Source: Bacteroidales bacterium (GTDB lineage Bacteria; Bacteroidota; Bacteroidia; Bacteroidales; F082). Taken from it: a DNA stretch of 64,000 bases. The translations under genes and the position numbers were made by a program. The DNA lies in assembly GCA_028704385.1 (NCBI GenBank), contig JAQVLA010000015.1, positions 22,924 to 86,923 on the forward strand, in the 5' to 3' direction. This document shows positions 45,793 to 53,558 of this stretch, one piece after another (position 1 is the first letter of the stretch; each line of letters starts with the position of its first letter). The notes below the pieces were generated by a model. It saw only the letters and a list, made by a program, of their open reading frames with translations. It made no database searches and was not told the origin of the DNA.

Positions 45793-46292
45793 GCAAGATA
45801 TTGGAATTAGCAAAAAAGCTTCATGCTTTAGCAGAACGAGGTGAGAACCACGAACGTGAAAATGCAGCTGACAAACTTCAGCGCCTTATGGATAAGTATA
45901 ACATTTCATTTGATGATATTGATTCTGACAAGCTTCAGGAATTTGAATTGTTGTATCCTGGTATTGACAAAAAATTTGTAGTACAAATTATTGCCAATGT
46001 GTGTGGTAAAAAAGTGCCGCTGTGGTCAGATGGCACAAAAAGAAAAGCTTTTCTTATCGAATGTTCTCATACTGATTTCCTGCTCATTCAGGCCAAGATT
46101 GAATTCTTCTGGAAGGTTTATCAGGAAGAATTGGGCATTTTCTATAGAGCATTTTTACACGCAAATGATCTGACAGTAAAATCCTCGAATGATCGTGATT
46201 TAACATCTGAAGAAATCGCTGAACTAAAACTTGTTTTGGCGATGATGTCAGGTATGCGACAACATAAAATGGAACGATTCCTAACCGCCTAA
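45789..46292 (+). CDS. DUF2786-domain phage protein
   Basis: A 167-residue protein whose first 40 residues ('LAKKLHALAERGENHERENAADKLQRLMDKYNI') match DUF2786; the rest has no known motif. ATG at 45789 overlaps the previous TGA, and the domain begins immediately, so the upstream frame to 45726 was discarded. The function of DUF2786 is unknown; it is common in phages. Confidence 0.75.
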   Translation: MSKILELAKKLHALAERGENHERENAADKLQRLMDKYNISFDDIDSDKLQEFELLYPGIDKKFVVQIIANVCGKKVPLWSDGTKRKAFLIECSHTDFLLIQAKIEFFWKVYQEELGIFYRAFLHANDLTVKSSNDRDLTSEEIAELKLVLAMMSGMRQHKMERFLTA

Positions 46293-46304
46293 TTCCCTTA
46301 AACA

Positions 46305-46424
46305 ATGACCTATCTAATCCTAATCGCCATCACCTGGACAGTTACAGCAGTTGCTTTCGCAGGCATCGCTGCAATACTTTTTCAATGGCATAAAGACCTT
46401 AAAAATCATGAGAATAAAGCATAA
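46305..46424 (+). CDS. Tiny single-helix membrane protein (39 aa)
   Basis: A 39-residue frame with one hydrophobic helix (residues 3-27, YLILIAITWTVTAVAFAGIA) and a charged tail. It lies between two real genes, overlapping the next start (46408), in the same direction. The size and one-helix make-up recall phage holin-like or inner-membrane small proteins, but the role is unknown. Confidence 0.45.
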   Translation: MTYLILIAITWTVTAVAFAGIAAILFQWHKDLKNHENKA

Positions 46425-46728
46425 CTACCTTACCCTGCATGGCTACAGTAGCGTAGCCCTGCCGAATTTTAAAATCAATGTAAAGATGAATCCGGACGGA
46501 TCTGTTGAGCCCTGGTTCCTGGAACAAAAAGATGGCTCTGTGATCAAAGTAGTTCCCACCGGTGCATTACGATTTCCTGTTGATAATCTCCCGGATGAAT
46601 TAACAAAAATGCTTTTTGGCTTATCGGCAAAGCATATGCAACAGCTGATGTATAAATCATTCCCGGAGCTGATGAGGGTTGAAGAGCGCGATAAAGTAGT
46701 TGGCTATGTATGCGTAAAAAAACTGTGA
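46408..46728 (+). CDS. Hypothetical early phage protein
   Basis: A 106-residue protein starting MRIKHNYLTLHGYSSVALP. No family recognised. ATG at 46408 was chosen because upstream codons (to 46351) are in the overlapping small membrane ORF. It ends 1 base before the primase-helicase gene. Confidence 0.6.
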   Translation: MRIKHNYLTLHGYSSVALPNFKINVKMNPDGSVEPWFLEQKDGSVIKVVPTGALRFPVDNLPDELTKMLFGLSAKHMQQLMYKSFPELMRVEERDKVVGYVCVKKL

Positions 46729-46729
46729 T

Positions 46730-49702
46730 ATGCGCTATATCGATCAAGAGGAACTATATAATCAAACTGAACGTGGCCTGGCCATCTTCAAGCATTTCTT
46801 CACGGATGATGATTTTCGTCCTAATAAGCATTTCAAAATCAGGGATGATGAGAAAACTGCCAGTGCACGTGTTACGTTTTATAAGGGTTTATGGCGTATC
46901 ACCGATTTTGGTAATCGCCATGAGCTTAATGGTACAACAGCTATCGAGTTTGTAAAATGGCGCGAGGGGCTTTCGCATTATGATGCCTTGCGGTATATCG
47001 AGGATGTAATCCTGAACAAACGCATCGAGGGGGGCAGCTTCAAACGTACAAACTTCATGGCTGATTACAGCTGGCGCGAAATGGGTTCGCAGGATAAAGT
47101 TGGTGAATATAAATTTACTTTTAAAGAGAAACCTACTGAAAATGATCTGAAGGCTATTGGCCGCTATGTTACAGCTGAAATCCTTGAAAAATATCACTGC
47201 AAAGCAATTGAGCATTATGAGTATTGCAGCTACAGCAAATCTCAGAAAAAAAACGTGATACATATATGGAAAGCTACGGATACTTTCCCAATGTTTTTGT
47301 TCGATTACACCAAATTCCAGAAGCTGTATAAGCCGCATGAGATGGATAAGAAATACCGCTTTGTTTATATTAATCCTGACAAAAAACCTAAGGATTTTGT
47401 GTATGGCCTTGATGTGATTGAGGATACTGATAACGAGTTTGTGAATGATGATGAGGATGATGAAGAAGCTGTAACGCTTCCGGAAAACAAACCTAATGCA
47501 CGGGTGATTGATCTGTTCAGATGCTCAGGCGAAAGTGACGCCCTCAACCTGGCATCAATTGGATTTCATGTGTATTGGCTCAACAGCGAAAGTGCTGTGC
47601 TTACCTATGAGGATTACAAGCGCATCGATAACCTTTGCCAGAATCATTATCAGATTATGGACCTTGATAAAACAGGCCAGGCTGAGGCGTTCCGAAATGC
47701 GCGTGACTTTATCGATCTGTATAATGTTGAGCTTCCGGCATGGCTTGGAGGTAAACAGGACTGGCGTGGTAATCCGTGTAAGGACCTGAAGGATTTTATC
47801 AACCTTGCCGGACATGATGAGGATTCCACACGCTTTGAGTTCCTGGTACTCAAACGTGCTGCCCGCCGGGTGCGCTTCTGGGAGAAGCATGTGGATAGCA
47901 AAACTAAAAAGGTGAGCTATAATCTTAATATGGAGTTCTTTTTCTTTTTCCTGAAGGCGAACGGATTCTATCAGATGGAATCGGCTTATCACAAAAAGGC
48001 TGGTTATTGCTATGTGAAGCTGGACGGCAAAGTTGCTAAACTGATACATCCGGATGATATCAAACGCCTGGTGAAACGTTTCACTAAAGATTGGGTGAAG
48101 TCCAGAAAACTGCTTGATAGCATCCCGATCCTGAATAAAATCAATACGAGTGCTCAGCTTACTGAAAGCAATATCGAGAGCATCGAAATGATTGAGCTGA
48201 ATTTCAAAAATTACGATCAACACACCGAGTACCTGAACTTTAAAAATGGTAGTATCCGCATCACAAAGGATGAAATCAAAAGGGTTCCGCATAGCGATTT
48301 ACCGAATTACATCCTTGGTGAGCTGATTGTTTCGCGTGATAAAATCAGTCATTTGATTGATCGTGAAATTCGTGTTTACAACACTCCGGCAATTGAGGTA
48401 GAAGCTACTCCGGAACATGCCGCTTTGCTCGAAAAACTTCACAACAGCAAAAACGAGGACGAACGCGAAGAGGCTAATGCCTTGCTTTCTGCTATGCCCG
48501 ACACGGATAAATACACTGTTAAAATCAATGATGATGATTTTATTTTCACGCGATTTCTCCGCGATCTGGCACGTATCCATTGGCGCAAAGAGTTGTACGA
48601 CAAACAGGAGCTCACCGAGCTTGAACGCAAAGAGCAGGATCTTGCTTTGATCAACCTGATGTTTGTTTTGGGATATCACTCAGCTCAATACAAGGACCCT
48701 GCAAAACCCTGGCTCACCTTTATCCAAGACAATAGAATCACTGAAGTTGGACAGGCTGCCGGTCGCTCCGGGAAGTCGCTCTTTAGCCAGGCACCCTCTT
48801 ATGTGAGAGCTTCGTTTTATAAAGGTGGGAAAAACCTGAATGATAAAACTCCCTATCAGTTTTTTTATGATGGATTTACTGAGTTTCACGATTACATCCA
48901 GGTGGATGACTTGCACGAGTATGCTGATTTTGGGTTTTTCTACACTCAGATAACCGGTAAACGTGAGATAAATCCTAAAAACTATGCTGCCATTACGCTT
49001 GATTATGCCGACAGCGGCAAAATGCTGATCAGCTCCAACTATGAGCTTCAGAGTTTGGATCCATCCACGCTTGGCCGTTTGCTCAACTGTAGTGTGAGTG
49101 ATTATTATCATGAAAATACCAAAGGACTTAACTACCGCGAAACCCGCACGCCTTCACTCAAATTTGGCCGGAAACTGTATGATGATTTTACGGATGATGA
49201 TTGGGTGAAGTTTTACAATTTCATCGCTTATTGCATCCAGCTGCAGATGCGTTTCTATAAGATTCAGCCGCCTATGGGCAATGTGGAGAAACGCCAGCTG
49301 CGCCGGATCATGTCGCAAGGTTTGGGTAAGGATGAGGAATTTTTCCGCTGGGCGAATGATTACTTTGAAGCTGCTCCGGAAGGCTATACTGATGAGTTTT
49401 CAATTGCTGAGCGTGGCTATTTCAATACCTACATTATTCGTGATGTGGCTTTTGAAAACTTTACGGCCACGCTTACACCAAAACAACGGCATGAATACAA
49501 ATCCGGGAAGTTTAAGAAACACCTGGAAGCCTGGTGCGATTACCATGACCGCGAGCTGAATCCGGAGGATGTGAAAGGGGTGGATAGTAACCGGCGGATA
49601 CTTCGCACTATCGACGGCAAAACACGCGAAACATTTTACATCCGGCCTAAGACGGCTCAACCTGCTGATCCCCTTCCCCCGGAAAATGAACTGCCATTTT
49701 AG
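46730..49702 (+). CDS. Phage primase-helicase (Toprim plus SF3-type helicase)
   Basis: A 990-residue replication protein. The N-terminus ('FKIRDDEKTASARVTFYKGLWRITDFGNRHELNGTTAIEFV') resembles a primase zinc-binding/CHC2-like region though the zinc ligands are not evident. A Toprim-like 'FRCSGESDALNLASIGFHVYWLNS' is near residue 265. A P-loop AGRSGKS is near 680, Walker B YIQVDDLHEY near 724 and a sensor-like 'MLISSNYELQ' near 764, fitting superfamily 3 / D5-type helicases. It likely unwinds and primes phage DNA. Confidence 0.82.
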   Translation: MRYIDQEELYNQTERGLAIFKHFFTDDDFRPNKHFKIRDDEKTASARVTFYKGLWRITDFGNRHELNGTTAIEFVKWREGLSHYDALRYIEDVILNKRIEGGSFKRTNFMADYSWREMGSQDKVGEYKFTFKEKPTENDLKAIGRYVTAEILEKYHCKAIEHYEYCSYSKSQKKNVIHIWKATDTFPMFLFDYTKFQKLYKPHEMDKKYRFVYINPDKKPKDFVYGLDVIEDTDNEFVNDDEDDEEAVTLPENKPNARVIDLFRCSGESDALNLASIGFHVYWLNSESAVLTYEDYKRIDNLCQNHYQIMDLDKTGQAEAFRNARDFIDLYNVELPAWLGGKQDWRGNPCKDLKDFINLAGHDEDSTRFEFLVLKRAARRVRFWEKHVDSKTKKVSYNLNMEFFFFFLKANGFYQMESAYHKKAGYCYVKLDGKVAKLIHPDDIKRLVKRFTKDWVKSRKLLDSIPILNKINTSAQLTESNIESIEMIELNFKNYDQHTEYLNFKNGSIRITKDEIKRVPHSDLPNYILGELIVSRDKISHLIDREIRVYNTPAIEVEATPEHAALLEKLHNSKNEDEREEANALLSAMPDTDKYTVKINDDDFIFTRFLRDLARIHWRKELYDKQELTELERKEQDLALINLMFVLGYHSAQYKDPAKPWLTFIQDNRITEVGQAAGRSGKSLFSQAPSYVRASFYKGGKNLNDKTPYQFFYDGFTEFHDYIQVDDLHEYADFGFFYTQITGKREINPKNYAAITLDYADSGKMLISSNYELQSLDPSTLGRLLNCSVSDYYHENTKGLNYRETRTPSLKFGRKLYDDFTDDDWVKFYNFIAYCIQLQMRFYKIQPPMGNVEKRQLRRIMSQGLGKDEEFFRWANDYFEAAPEGYTDEFSIAERGYFNTYIIRDVAFENFTATLTPKQRHEYKSGKFKKHLEAWCDYHDRELNPEDVKGVDSNRRILRTIDGKTRETFYIRPKTAQPADPLPPENELPF

Positions 49703-49723
49703 AAATGTAATTTGTAATTAATC
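49703..49723 (+). repeat. Pair of TGTAATT elements between genes
   Basis: TGTAATTTGTAATT occurs at 49706-49719 in the 21-base gap after the primase gene; the same element is repeated a dozen times at 54090-54372. Confidence 0.55.
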
Positions 49724-50197
49724 ATGAACCACCGCTATATCAACAGAATCATTCGTAAGCATTTCGGGATCTTCGAACACCTGGATACTTATAATCTGAA
49801 AACCCAGGCCGTGAAAGCACGTTTTGCGGCCATGCTGCTCTGCAGCGAGGAGCTGGGTTATTCCCTGCATCGCATCCGCAGGGCTTACGGCCGCAAAAGT
49901 CACTCCGGAGTGCATCATGCCCTCCGGATGGCCCGTAATCTTTACGAAACCGACAAGGCTTTCCGGCTGAAGCTGGATGCTGCCAGGGGGGATGTGATCA
50001 AAACAAAAGAGAGCTTCCGGCAAGCCAAGCAACGCTACAACCTGCACTACCGCTTGCGGCAAAAAGGGGTGCATGTGAATACTGCAGAGCGCATGATCAG
50101 CATCACCCCTGATCAGGAAGAGCTGATCAGATCAACCGGCCAGCCCCGTAACCTGATCGATAAACATCATTATTTAATTCAATACAGTTTGCTATGA
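49724..50197 (+). CDS. DnaA domain IV-like protein, stand-alone (copy 1)
   Basis: A 157-residue protein. Residues about 28-85 ('KARFAAMLLCSEELGYSLHRIRRAYGRKSHSGVHHALRMARNLYETDKAFR') resemble the C-terminal DnaA-box-binding domain (Bac_DnaA_C), including the R-K/R-D/S-H-S-x-V signature read here as RKSHSGVHHA. There is no AAA+ domain. It likely binds origin-like DNA; it directly follows the primase-helicase. A second protein of this kind is at 50570. Confidence 0.7.
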   Translation: MNHRYINRIIRKHFGIFEHLDTYNLKTQAVKARFAAMLLCSEELGYSLHRIRRAYGRKSHSGVHHALRMARNLYETDKAFRLKLDAARGDVIKTKESFRQAKQRYNLHYRLRQKGVHVNTAERMISITPDQEELIRSTGQPRNLIDKHHYLIQYSLL

Positions 50198-50352
50198 TCG
50201 AAATTACAGGCTATTGGGAAGACAACGGCAATAAGTCAGACTTCAAGACCTTGAATGTAAAAATCAAAAAGAAACGGCTCGAGAAACTCAGAACCGATCT
50301 GAGGAAAGCAACCGGAAACACTATCATATTTTATAAAATAGAAAAACCATGA
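50194..50352 (+). CDS. Short phage ORF (52 aa)
   Basis: ATG at 50194 overlaps the previous TGA, and TGA at 50352 overlaps the next ATG at 50349. The product (MIEITGYWEDNGNKSDFK...) is 52 residues with a basic middle. Too short for a function call; the double overlap supports it. Confidence 0.55.
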   Translation: MIEITGYWEDNGNKSDFKTLNVKIKKKRLEKLRTDLRKATGNTIIFYKIEKP

Positions 50353-50573
50353 AAACAAAGTATATCAAAATAACAACAGAACTTATCGAATGCCACGCAT
50401 GTCAGGGCAAAGGATATAAAGATGAAAACTATTACCACAACCAGGTGCGTAGGTGCAGATGCTACATTTGCCATGGCACCGGCAAAATTGAAGCCGAAAA
50501 TCAGGTTGATGTAACGACAGAAATCGTTGCTATGCTGCACAATATAATGAAACTAAATTCAGGAATATCATGA
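50349..50573 (+). CDS. DnaJ-type CxxCxGxG zinc-finger phage protein
   Basis: A 74-residue protein with CHACQGKGYKDE and CYICHGTGK, two CxxCxGxG motifs as in the DnaJ cysteine-rich domain. It probably binds one zinc. Overlaps both neighbours by 4 bases. Such proteins are frequent in phages; role unknown. Confidence 0.7.
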   Translation: MKTKYIKITTELIECHACQGKGYKDENYYHNQVRRCRCYICHGTGKIEAENQVDVTTEIVAMLHNIMKLNSGIS

Positions 50574-50941
50574 ATACAATAAACCCATACAGTGCACCAC
50601 TTTTGAAACGCCGCGAATATACTGCATCCGAAATACTTCAGCTTGTTTCTGATTATTTCCAGTATCCGGTTAGCATCATAATAAAAGTACGCAAAATGCA
50701 ATCAGTTGCTCGTCCGCGACATATTGCCACCTATCTGCTTTCAACAATGATCAGTCCTAAGGCTACGTATTTATCAGTTACAATGAAACGCGACAGAACA
50801 GCTATTATCCGGAGCATCGATCGCTGCATACATCTGTACAAAACAGATCATGCATTTCAGCGCGATTTTGATAAGATCATTGATAGCCTTGATATAAGCA
50901 TAACAATGAGATATCACATTTACAAACAATTAAAATTTTAA
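50570..50941 (+). CDS. DnaA domain IV-like protein, stand-alone (copy 2)
   Basis: A 123-residue protein that is almost wholly a DnaA C-terminal domain: 'TASEILQLVSDYFQYPVSIIIKVRKMQSVARPRHIATYLLSTMISPKATYLSVTMKRDRTAIIRSIDRC'. The 'ARPRHIATYLL' and 'RDRTAIIRSI' segments match the DnaA helix-turn-helix and signature. There is no ATPase part. It may bind DnaA boxes to steal or block host DnaA, or start phage replication. Confidence 0.8.
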   Translation: MNTINPYSAPLLKRREYTASEILQLVSDYFQYPVSIIIKVRKMQSVARPRHIATYLLSTMISPKATYLSVTMKRDRTAIIRSIDRCIHLYKTDHAFQRDFDKIIDSLDISITMRYHIYKQLKF

Positions 50942-50945
50942 ATCG

Positions 50946-51095
50946 ATGAGCTTACTCGACGAAATAAACAGCATAAGCACAAAAGAATGCAACCAGAATG
51001 CGCCCCTGCTTGCATTTGCAAAATGTTATAGGGCGTTTTTATCCCAAAAACATGTTAGCAACAGTAAAATATCAAGTAGCAACTTATTCAGGTGA
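50946..51095 (+). pseudogene. Phage gene fragment cut by the integron-like array
   Basis: ATG at 50946 opens MSLLDEINSISTKECNQNAP..., in the same direction as the gene before. The frame crosses the first GTTATAGGGC core site at 51028 and ends at 51095 inside the first cassette. The codons after 51028 look out of place, so this is probably the 5' part of a phage gene interrupted by cassette insertion. It could also be an intact small gene. Confidence 0.4.
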
Positions 51096-51240
51096 GGTCA
51101 AGGTTAATTGTTCACCCAATGATGAAGATAATTTCATTATCGCAAAAGCAAAGAAAATATTAAGGCAAAGTTCAGGTTCGCTTCCATTTGGTTACGAAAG
51201 CTGGAAGGTAGTAAATAGGGAATATGAGTATTTTCATTAA
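51052..51240 (+). CDS. Cassette gene 1: hypothetical (62 aa)
   Basis: MLATVKYQVATYSGEVKVNCSPNDEDNFIIAKAKKIL... 62 residues, no known domain. It lies between the core site at 51028 and the inverse core at 51243-51252; the stop is 2 bases before the latter, as usual for integron cassettes. An upstream in-frame ATG (50998) would read through the core site and is less likely. Confidence 0.65.
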   Translation: MLATVKYQVATYSGEVKVNCSPNDEDNFIIAKAKKILRQSSGSLPFGYESWKVVNREYEYFH

Positions 51241-51242
51241 AT

Positions 51243-51379
51243 GCCCTATAACGTGCTTTCGTTTTGCGTTCGTGCGGGATTAGAAGCACTAAGCTGTCAA
51301 CCTGCACCGATGCTAAATAGAAGCACAAATGTTCAATTTACCACGTCTGCCCGCATGACGCAAAACGAATGTTATGCGG
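51243..51379 (+). repeat. attC-like site A
   Basis: Inverse core GCCCTATAAC at the left and core GTTATGCGG at the right. Arms TTCGTTTTGCGT and ACGCAAAACGAA pair perfectly and continue as TGCGGG/CCCGCA, with an extra base in the left arm (TCG against TG/CA). 137 bases long. Confidence 0.75.
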
Positions 51380-51415
51380 TCGGGCTTTCGTCAAAAACAT
51401 AATTAAATTTGAAAC

Positions 51416-51613
51416 ATGAACTGGAAAAATGCAAAAACAGAAGAACCAAACTTCGACCATGTTAATTACTTGGTAATTGTAAAAGTAGGTAGGGGTTACG
51501 TCTATGCCTTTGCTTATTGGGATAGCAAAAAATGGATATACACTAATGTTAAAGATGCAGAGGTAGTAGCTTTTACAGAAACAGACCCAAAGTCTATTGC
51601 AGTGTCATTATAG
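51416..51613 (+). CDS. Cassette gene 2: hypothetical (65 aa)
   Basis: A 65-residue protein (MNWKNAKTEEPNFDHVNYLVIVKVG...YVYAFAYWDSKKWIYTN) whose W/P/W layout faintly recalls DUF551. It lies between core 51371 and inverse core 51618-51626; the stop is 4 bases before the latter. The start is inside the cassette body. Unknown function. Confidence 0.65.
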   Translation: MNWKNAKTEEPNFDHVNYLVIVKVGRGYVYAFAYWDSKKWIYTNVKDAEVVAFTETDPKSIAVSL

Positions 51614-51617
51614 CCTG

Positions 51618-51828
51618 CCGCATAACGGTTTGCAGGTATGGAATCGGTTTTTTGCGGATTAATAACTAAATATTTAATTATATGTACACAATAGAAGATA
51701 TTAATAAAGCAAAGCAGTACCTTTCAGAACAAGGTTACGGCACAGGTAGCAATTTTACCTTAAACACAGTGGCTAATTTGATGGCAGAATGGGCAGCAAA
51801 AAACTGTTCTATACCTGCTGTTATAAAC
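51618..51828 (+). repeat. attC-like site B (211 bases)
   Basis: Left CCGCATAAC, right GTTATAAAC. Arms GCAGGTATGGAA/GTTTTTTGC and GCAAAAAAC/TTCTATACCTGC pair. Longer than the usual 57-141 bases. It contains the start codon of the next cassette ORF. Same sequence as site F except for the outermost left bases. Confidence 0.65.
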
Positions 51829-51931
51829 TGTGACACCTGTAAACATCAGGATGTAAAAAAAAGCGTGTCAATTTGCTTTCATTGCGAAGATTATTCAAAC
51901 CACGAATCTAAAGGTGGCATTGTTTTATAAC
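51623..51931 (+). repeat. 309-bp duplicated cassette unit, copy 1
   Basis: From TAACGG to the AAC at 51931 the sequence appears identical to 53122-53430. Both ends fall in the left-hand inverse core (..AAC) of consecutive sites. Sequence on either side differs completely. Confidence 0.9.
51682..51930 (+). CDS. Cassette gene 3: zinc-finger-like hypothetical, copy 1
   Basis: An 82-residue protein. Its C-terminal half has CDTCKHQDVKK and CFHCEDYSNH, a likely C4 zinc site. The start codon lies inside attC-like site B and the stop overlaps the inverse core at 51923-51931, so the gene spans the stem and the short body. Identical product at 53181-53429. Function unknown. Confidence 0.7.
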   Translation: MYTIEDINKAKQYLSEQGYGTGSNFTLNTVANLMAEWAAKNCSIPAVINCDTCKHQDVKKSVSICFHCEDYSNHESKGGIVL

Positions 51932-52058
51932 ATTCCGATTATTTGCGTTCGGTGGGGCGTTACACCACCAAAGATTATTAACAGTACAAAACTTTAAAAT
52001 ATGCAGACAGATTCTAAAAAGCACAACAGCCCCACTGACGCAAATAATGTGTTAGCGG
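51923..52058 (+). repeat. attC-like site C
   Basis: Left TTTTATAAC, right GTTAGCGG. Arms ATTATTTGCGT..GTGGGGC and GCCCCAC..ACGCAAATAAT pair, again with TCG against TG in the arm. Related in sequence to sites A and E. Confidence 0.75.
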
Positions 52059-52258
52059 AGGTTTTTCTTCGTCCAAAAACAAGAGGCGAACTTTACGATG
52101 CCTTAAAAGAAGGTATTAAATGTGAATGCGTTACTTCCAATGTTGAATTTACCTCACTTGCGTTGCAATCGTTAAATGCGATGGGATGTGGTGATGTTAA
52201 ATTCAAAACATATCCGTCAAAAAATGAAGGATGGTCTATTTACGAAGCGGTTGTTTAA
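52001..52258 (+). CDS. Cassette gene 4: hypothetical (85 aa)
   Basis: An 85-residue frame that starts in the loop of attC-like site C and runs through its right arm and the core at 52051. Residues from about 24 on ('FLRPKTRGELYDALKEGIKCECVTSNVEFTSLALQSL') look protein-like. An internal start is possible but no ATG follows soon. Stop lies 5 bases before CCGCTAAC at 52264. Confidence 0.55.
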   Translation: MQTDSKKHNSPTDANNVLAEVFLRPKTRGELYDALKEGIKCECVTSNVEFTSLALQSLNAMGCGDVKFKTYPSKNEGWSIYEAVV

Positions 52259-52263
52259 AATCT

Positions 52264-52811
52264 CCGCTAACGAACAGCAATATGAAACGTGCGGAATATA
52301 GTACAGAACTTAAATTGAAACACAAATTAAAAAGCAAATTAGCGATGGAAAAAATCTTAAAAATTGAGGAAACATCTTTTAATGGAAAGGAAGGATTTGT
52401 AATTACAACCGACCAACAAGAAATTAAATTAGGTATTGATAATGGACAATGCTGTTGTGAAAACTGGGGGTACTTTATGAGTGAGGATGATTTATCTGAA
52501 TTTATAGGGACTAATTTAATTTCGGTTAAAATAGTAGATACAGCCTTAAAGAACTGGGAAGAAATTGAGGATATGTATGAAGGTAATGCAATGTTCGTAA
52601 ATATTGAAACATCCAATGGACTACTTCAATTTGTGGCCTACAATGAACATAATGGGTATTACGGACACGAAGCCTGTGTAATATCTAAACAAGTAAAGGA
52701 AGAGTGTTATTTGTAGTGTGCGGTGGGGATTTTGCTTTTTAATTCTTTCGGATTAGCAGCAACTTTCCTACGAAGAACGGAAGCAAGCATGTTTTATATT
52801 GCATGTTGTGC
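52264..52811 (+). repeat. attC-like site D, very long (548 bases)
   Basis: Left CCGCTAAC and right GTTGTGC cores; arms GCAATATGAAACGTGC and GCATGTTTTATATTGC pair (two mismatches). The enclosed DNA holds a full gene (52345-52716), which is unlike any normal attC. The following body up to GCACAAC (52827) is only about 20 bases. It may be a site expanded by insertion. Confidence 0.45.
52345..52716 (+). CDS. Cassette gene 5: hypothetical acidic protein (123 aa)
   Basis: A 123-residue protein starting MEKILKIEETSFNGKEG with a CCCENWGY motif near residue 40 and many acidic residues. Similar small proteins appear in Bacteroidota mobile DNA, as I recall, without a function. ATG at 52345 was preferred; an earlier ATG at 52282 would translate the stem arm. 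It lies wholly between the arms of site D. Confidence 0.65.
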   Translation: MEKILKIEETSFNGKEGFVITTDQQEIKLGIDNGQCCCENWGYFMSEDDLSEFIGTNLISVKIVDTALKNWEEIEDMYEGNAMFVNIETSNGLLQFVAYNEHNGYYGHEACVISKQVKEECYL

Positions 52812-52826
52812 TTTCGTTTTAATGAA

Positions 52827-52961
52827 GCACAACGGAACGATTATTTGCGTTCGGGCTGGATTTTAACCACAAAACACAATTAGAAAGATGAAACTTCAAT
52901 TAACCATAAATTTTCCAACGGAGAGGCTCCCCCAGCCTGACGCAAATAATGTGTTAGCTGC
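52827..52961 (+). repeat. attC-like site E
   Basis: Left GCACAAC, right GTTAGCTGC. Arms ATTATTTGCGT..GGCTGG and CCAGCC..ACGCAAATAAT pair with TCG/TG extra base. 135 bases, in the normal attC size range. Confidence 0.75.
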
Positions 52962-53124
52962 TGGGCTTCTTGTCCGTAGAAACTCGGATGGGGTTCTCGG
53001 AACTATTGAGCGATTTGGTCATAGGTTTGGAACTGGTGAAAGAGCTTACAATGCTTATTATGTTAGATGGTCGGATGGAAAACTTGGTTATCCTAATGAA
53101 TCGGATTTTCAGCCTTGCAGCTAA
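52888..53124 (+). CDS. Cassette gene 6: hypothetical (78 aa)
   Basis: A 78-residue frame beginning in the loop of site E (MKLQLTINFPTERL...) and continuing over the core at 52953 into 'LLVRRNSDGVLGTIERFGHRFGTGERAYNAYYVRWSDGKLGYP', which suggests a small beta-rich (SH3/Tudor-like) fold. The stop TAA is part of the inverse core GCAGCTAAC. Unknown function. Confidence 0.6.
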   Translation: MKLQLTINFPTERLPQPDANNVLAAGLLVRRNSDGVLGTIERFGHRFGTGERAYNAYYVRWSDGKLGYPNESDFQPCS

Positions 53125-53327
53125 CGGTTTGCAGGTATGGAATCGGTTTTTTGCGGATTAATAACTAAATATTTAATTATATGTACACAATAGAAGATAT
53201 TAATAAAGCAAAGCAGTACCTTTCAGAACAAGGTTACGGCACAGGTAGCAATTTTACCTTAAACACAGTGGCTAATTTGATGGCAGAATGGGCAGCAAAA
53301 AACTGTTCTATACCTGCTGTTATAAAC
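53117..53327 (+). repeat. attC-like site F (copy of B)
   Basis: Left GCAGCTAAC, right GTTATAAAC; interior the same as site B. 211 bases. Confidence 0.65.
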
Positions 53328-53430
53328 TGTGACACCTGTAAACATCAGGATGTAAAAAAAAGCGTGTCAATTTGCTTTCATTGCGAAGATTATTCAAACC
53401 ACGAATCTAAAGGTGGCATTGTTTTATAAC
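53122..53430 (+). repeat. 309-bp duplicated cassette unit, copy 2
   Basis: Second copy of 51623-51931, apparently base-for-base the same, 1,499 bases downstream. It is followed by a different attC-like arm (site G) than the first copy. Confidence 0.9.
53181..53429 (+). CDS. Cassette gene 7: zinc-finger-like hypothetical, copy 2
   Basis: 82-residue product identical to that of 51682-51930, with the same CxxC pairs (CDTC, CFHC). The start is inside site F and the stop overlaps the inverse core at 53422-53430. The perfect identity of two copies implies recent duplication or acquisition. Confidence 0.7.
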   Translation: MYTIEDINKAKQYLSEQGYGTGSNFTLNTVANLMAEWAAKNCSIPAVINCDTCKHQDVKKSVSICFHCEDYSNHESKGGIVL

Positions 53431-53558
53431 GTATCGCAGCTATGCCTAGTTGGGCAATTAATAGTACAAATTTTCAATAACAATTAAAACTTAATAAAAT
53501 GGGAAAAACTTTAAAAAACAACGAAACTGCCCAATTGGGTATAGGTGCTGTTATAGCC
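53422..53558 (+). repeat. attC-like site G
   Basis: Left TTTTATAAC, right GTTATAGCC. Arms AGCTATGCCTAGTTGGGCA and TGCCCAATTGGGTATAGGT pair imperfectly. 137 bases. Confidence 0.65.
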
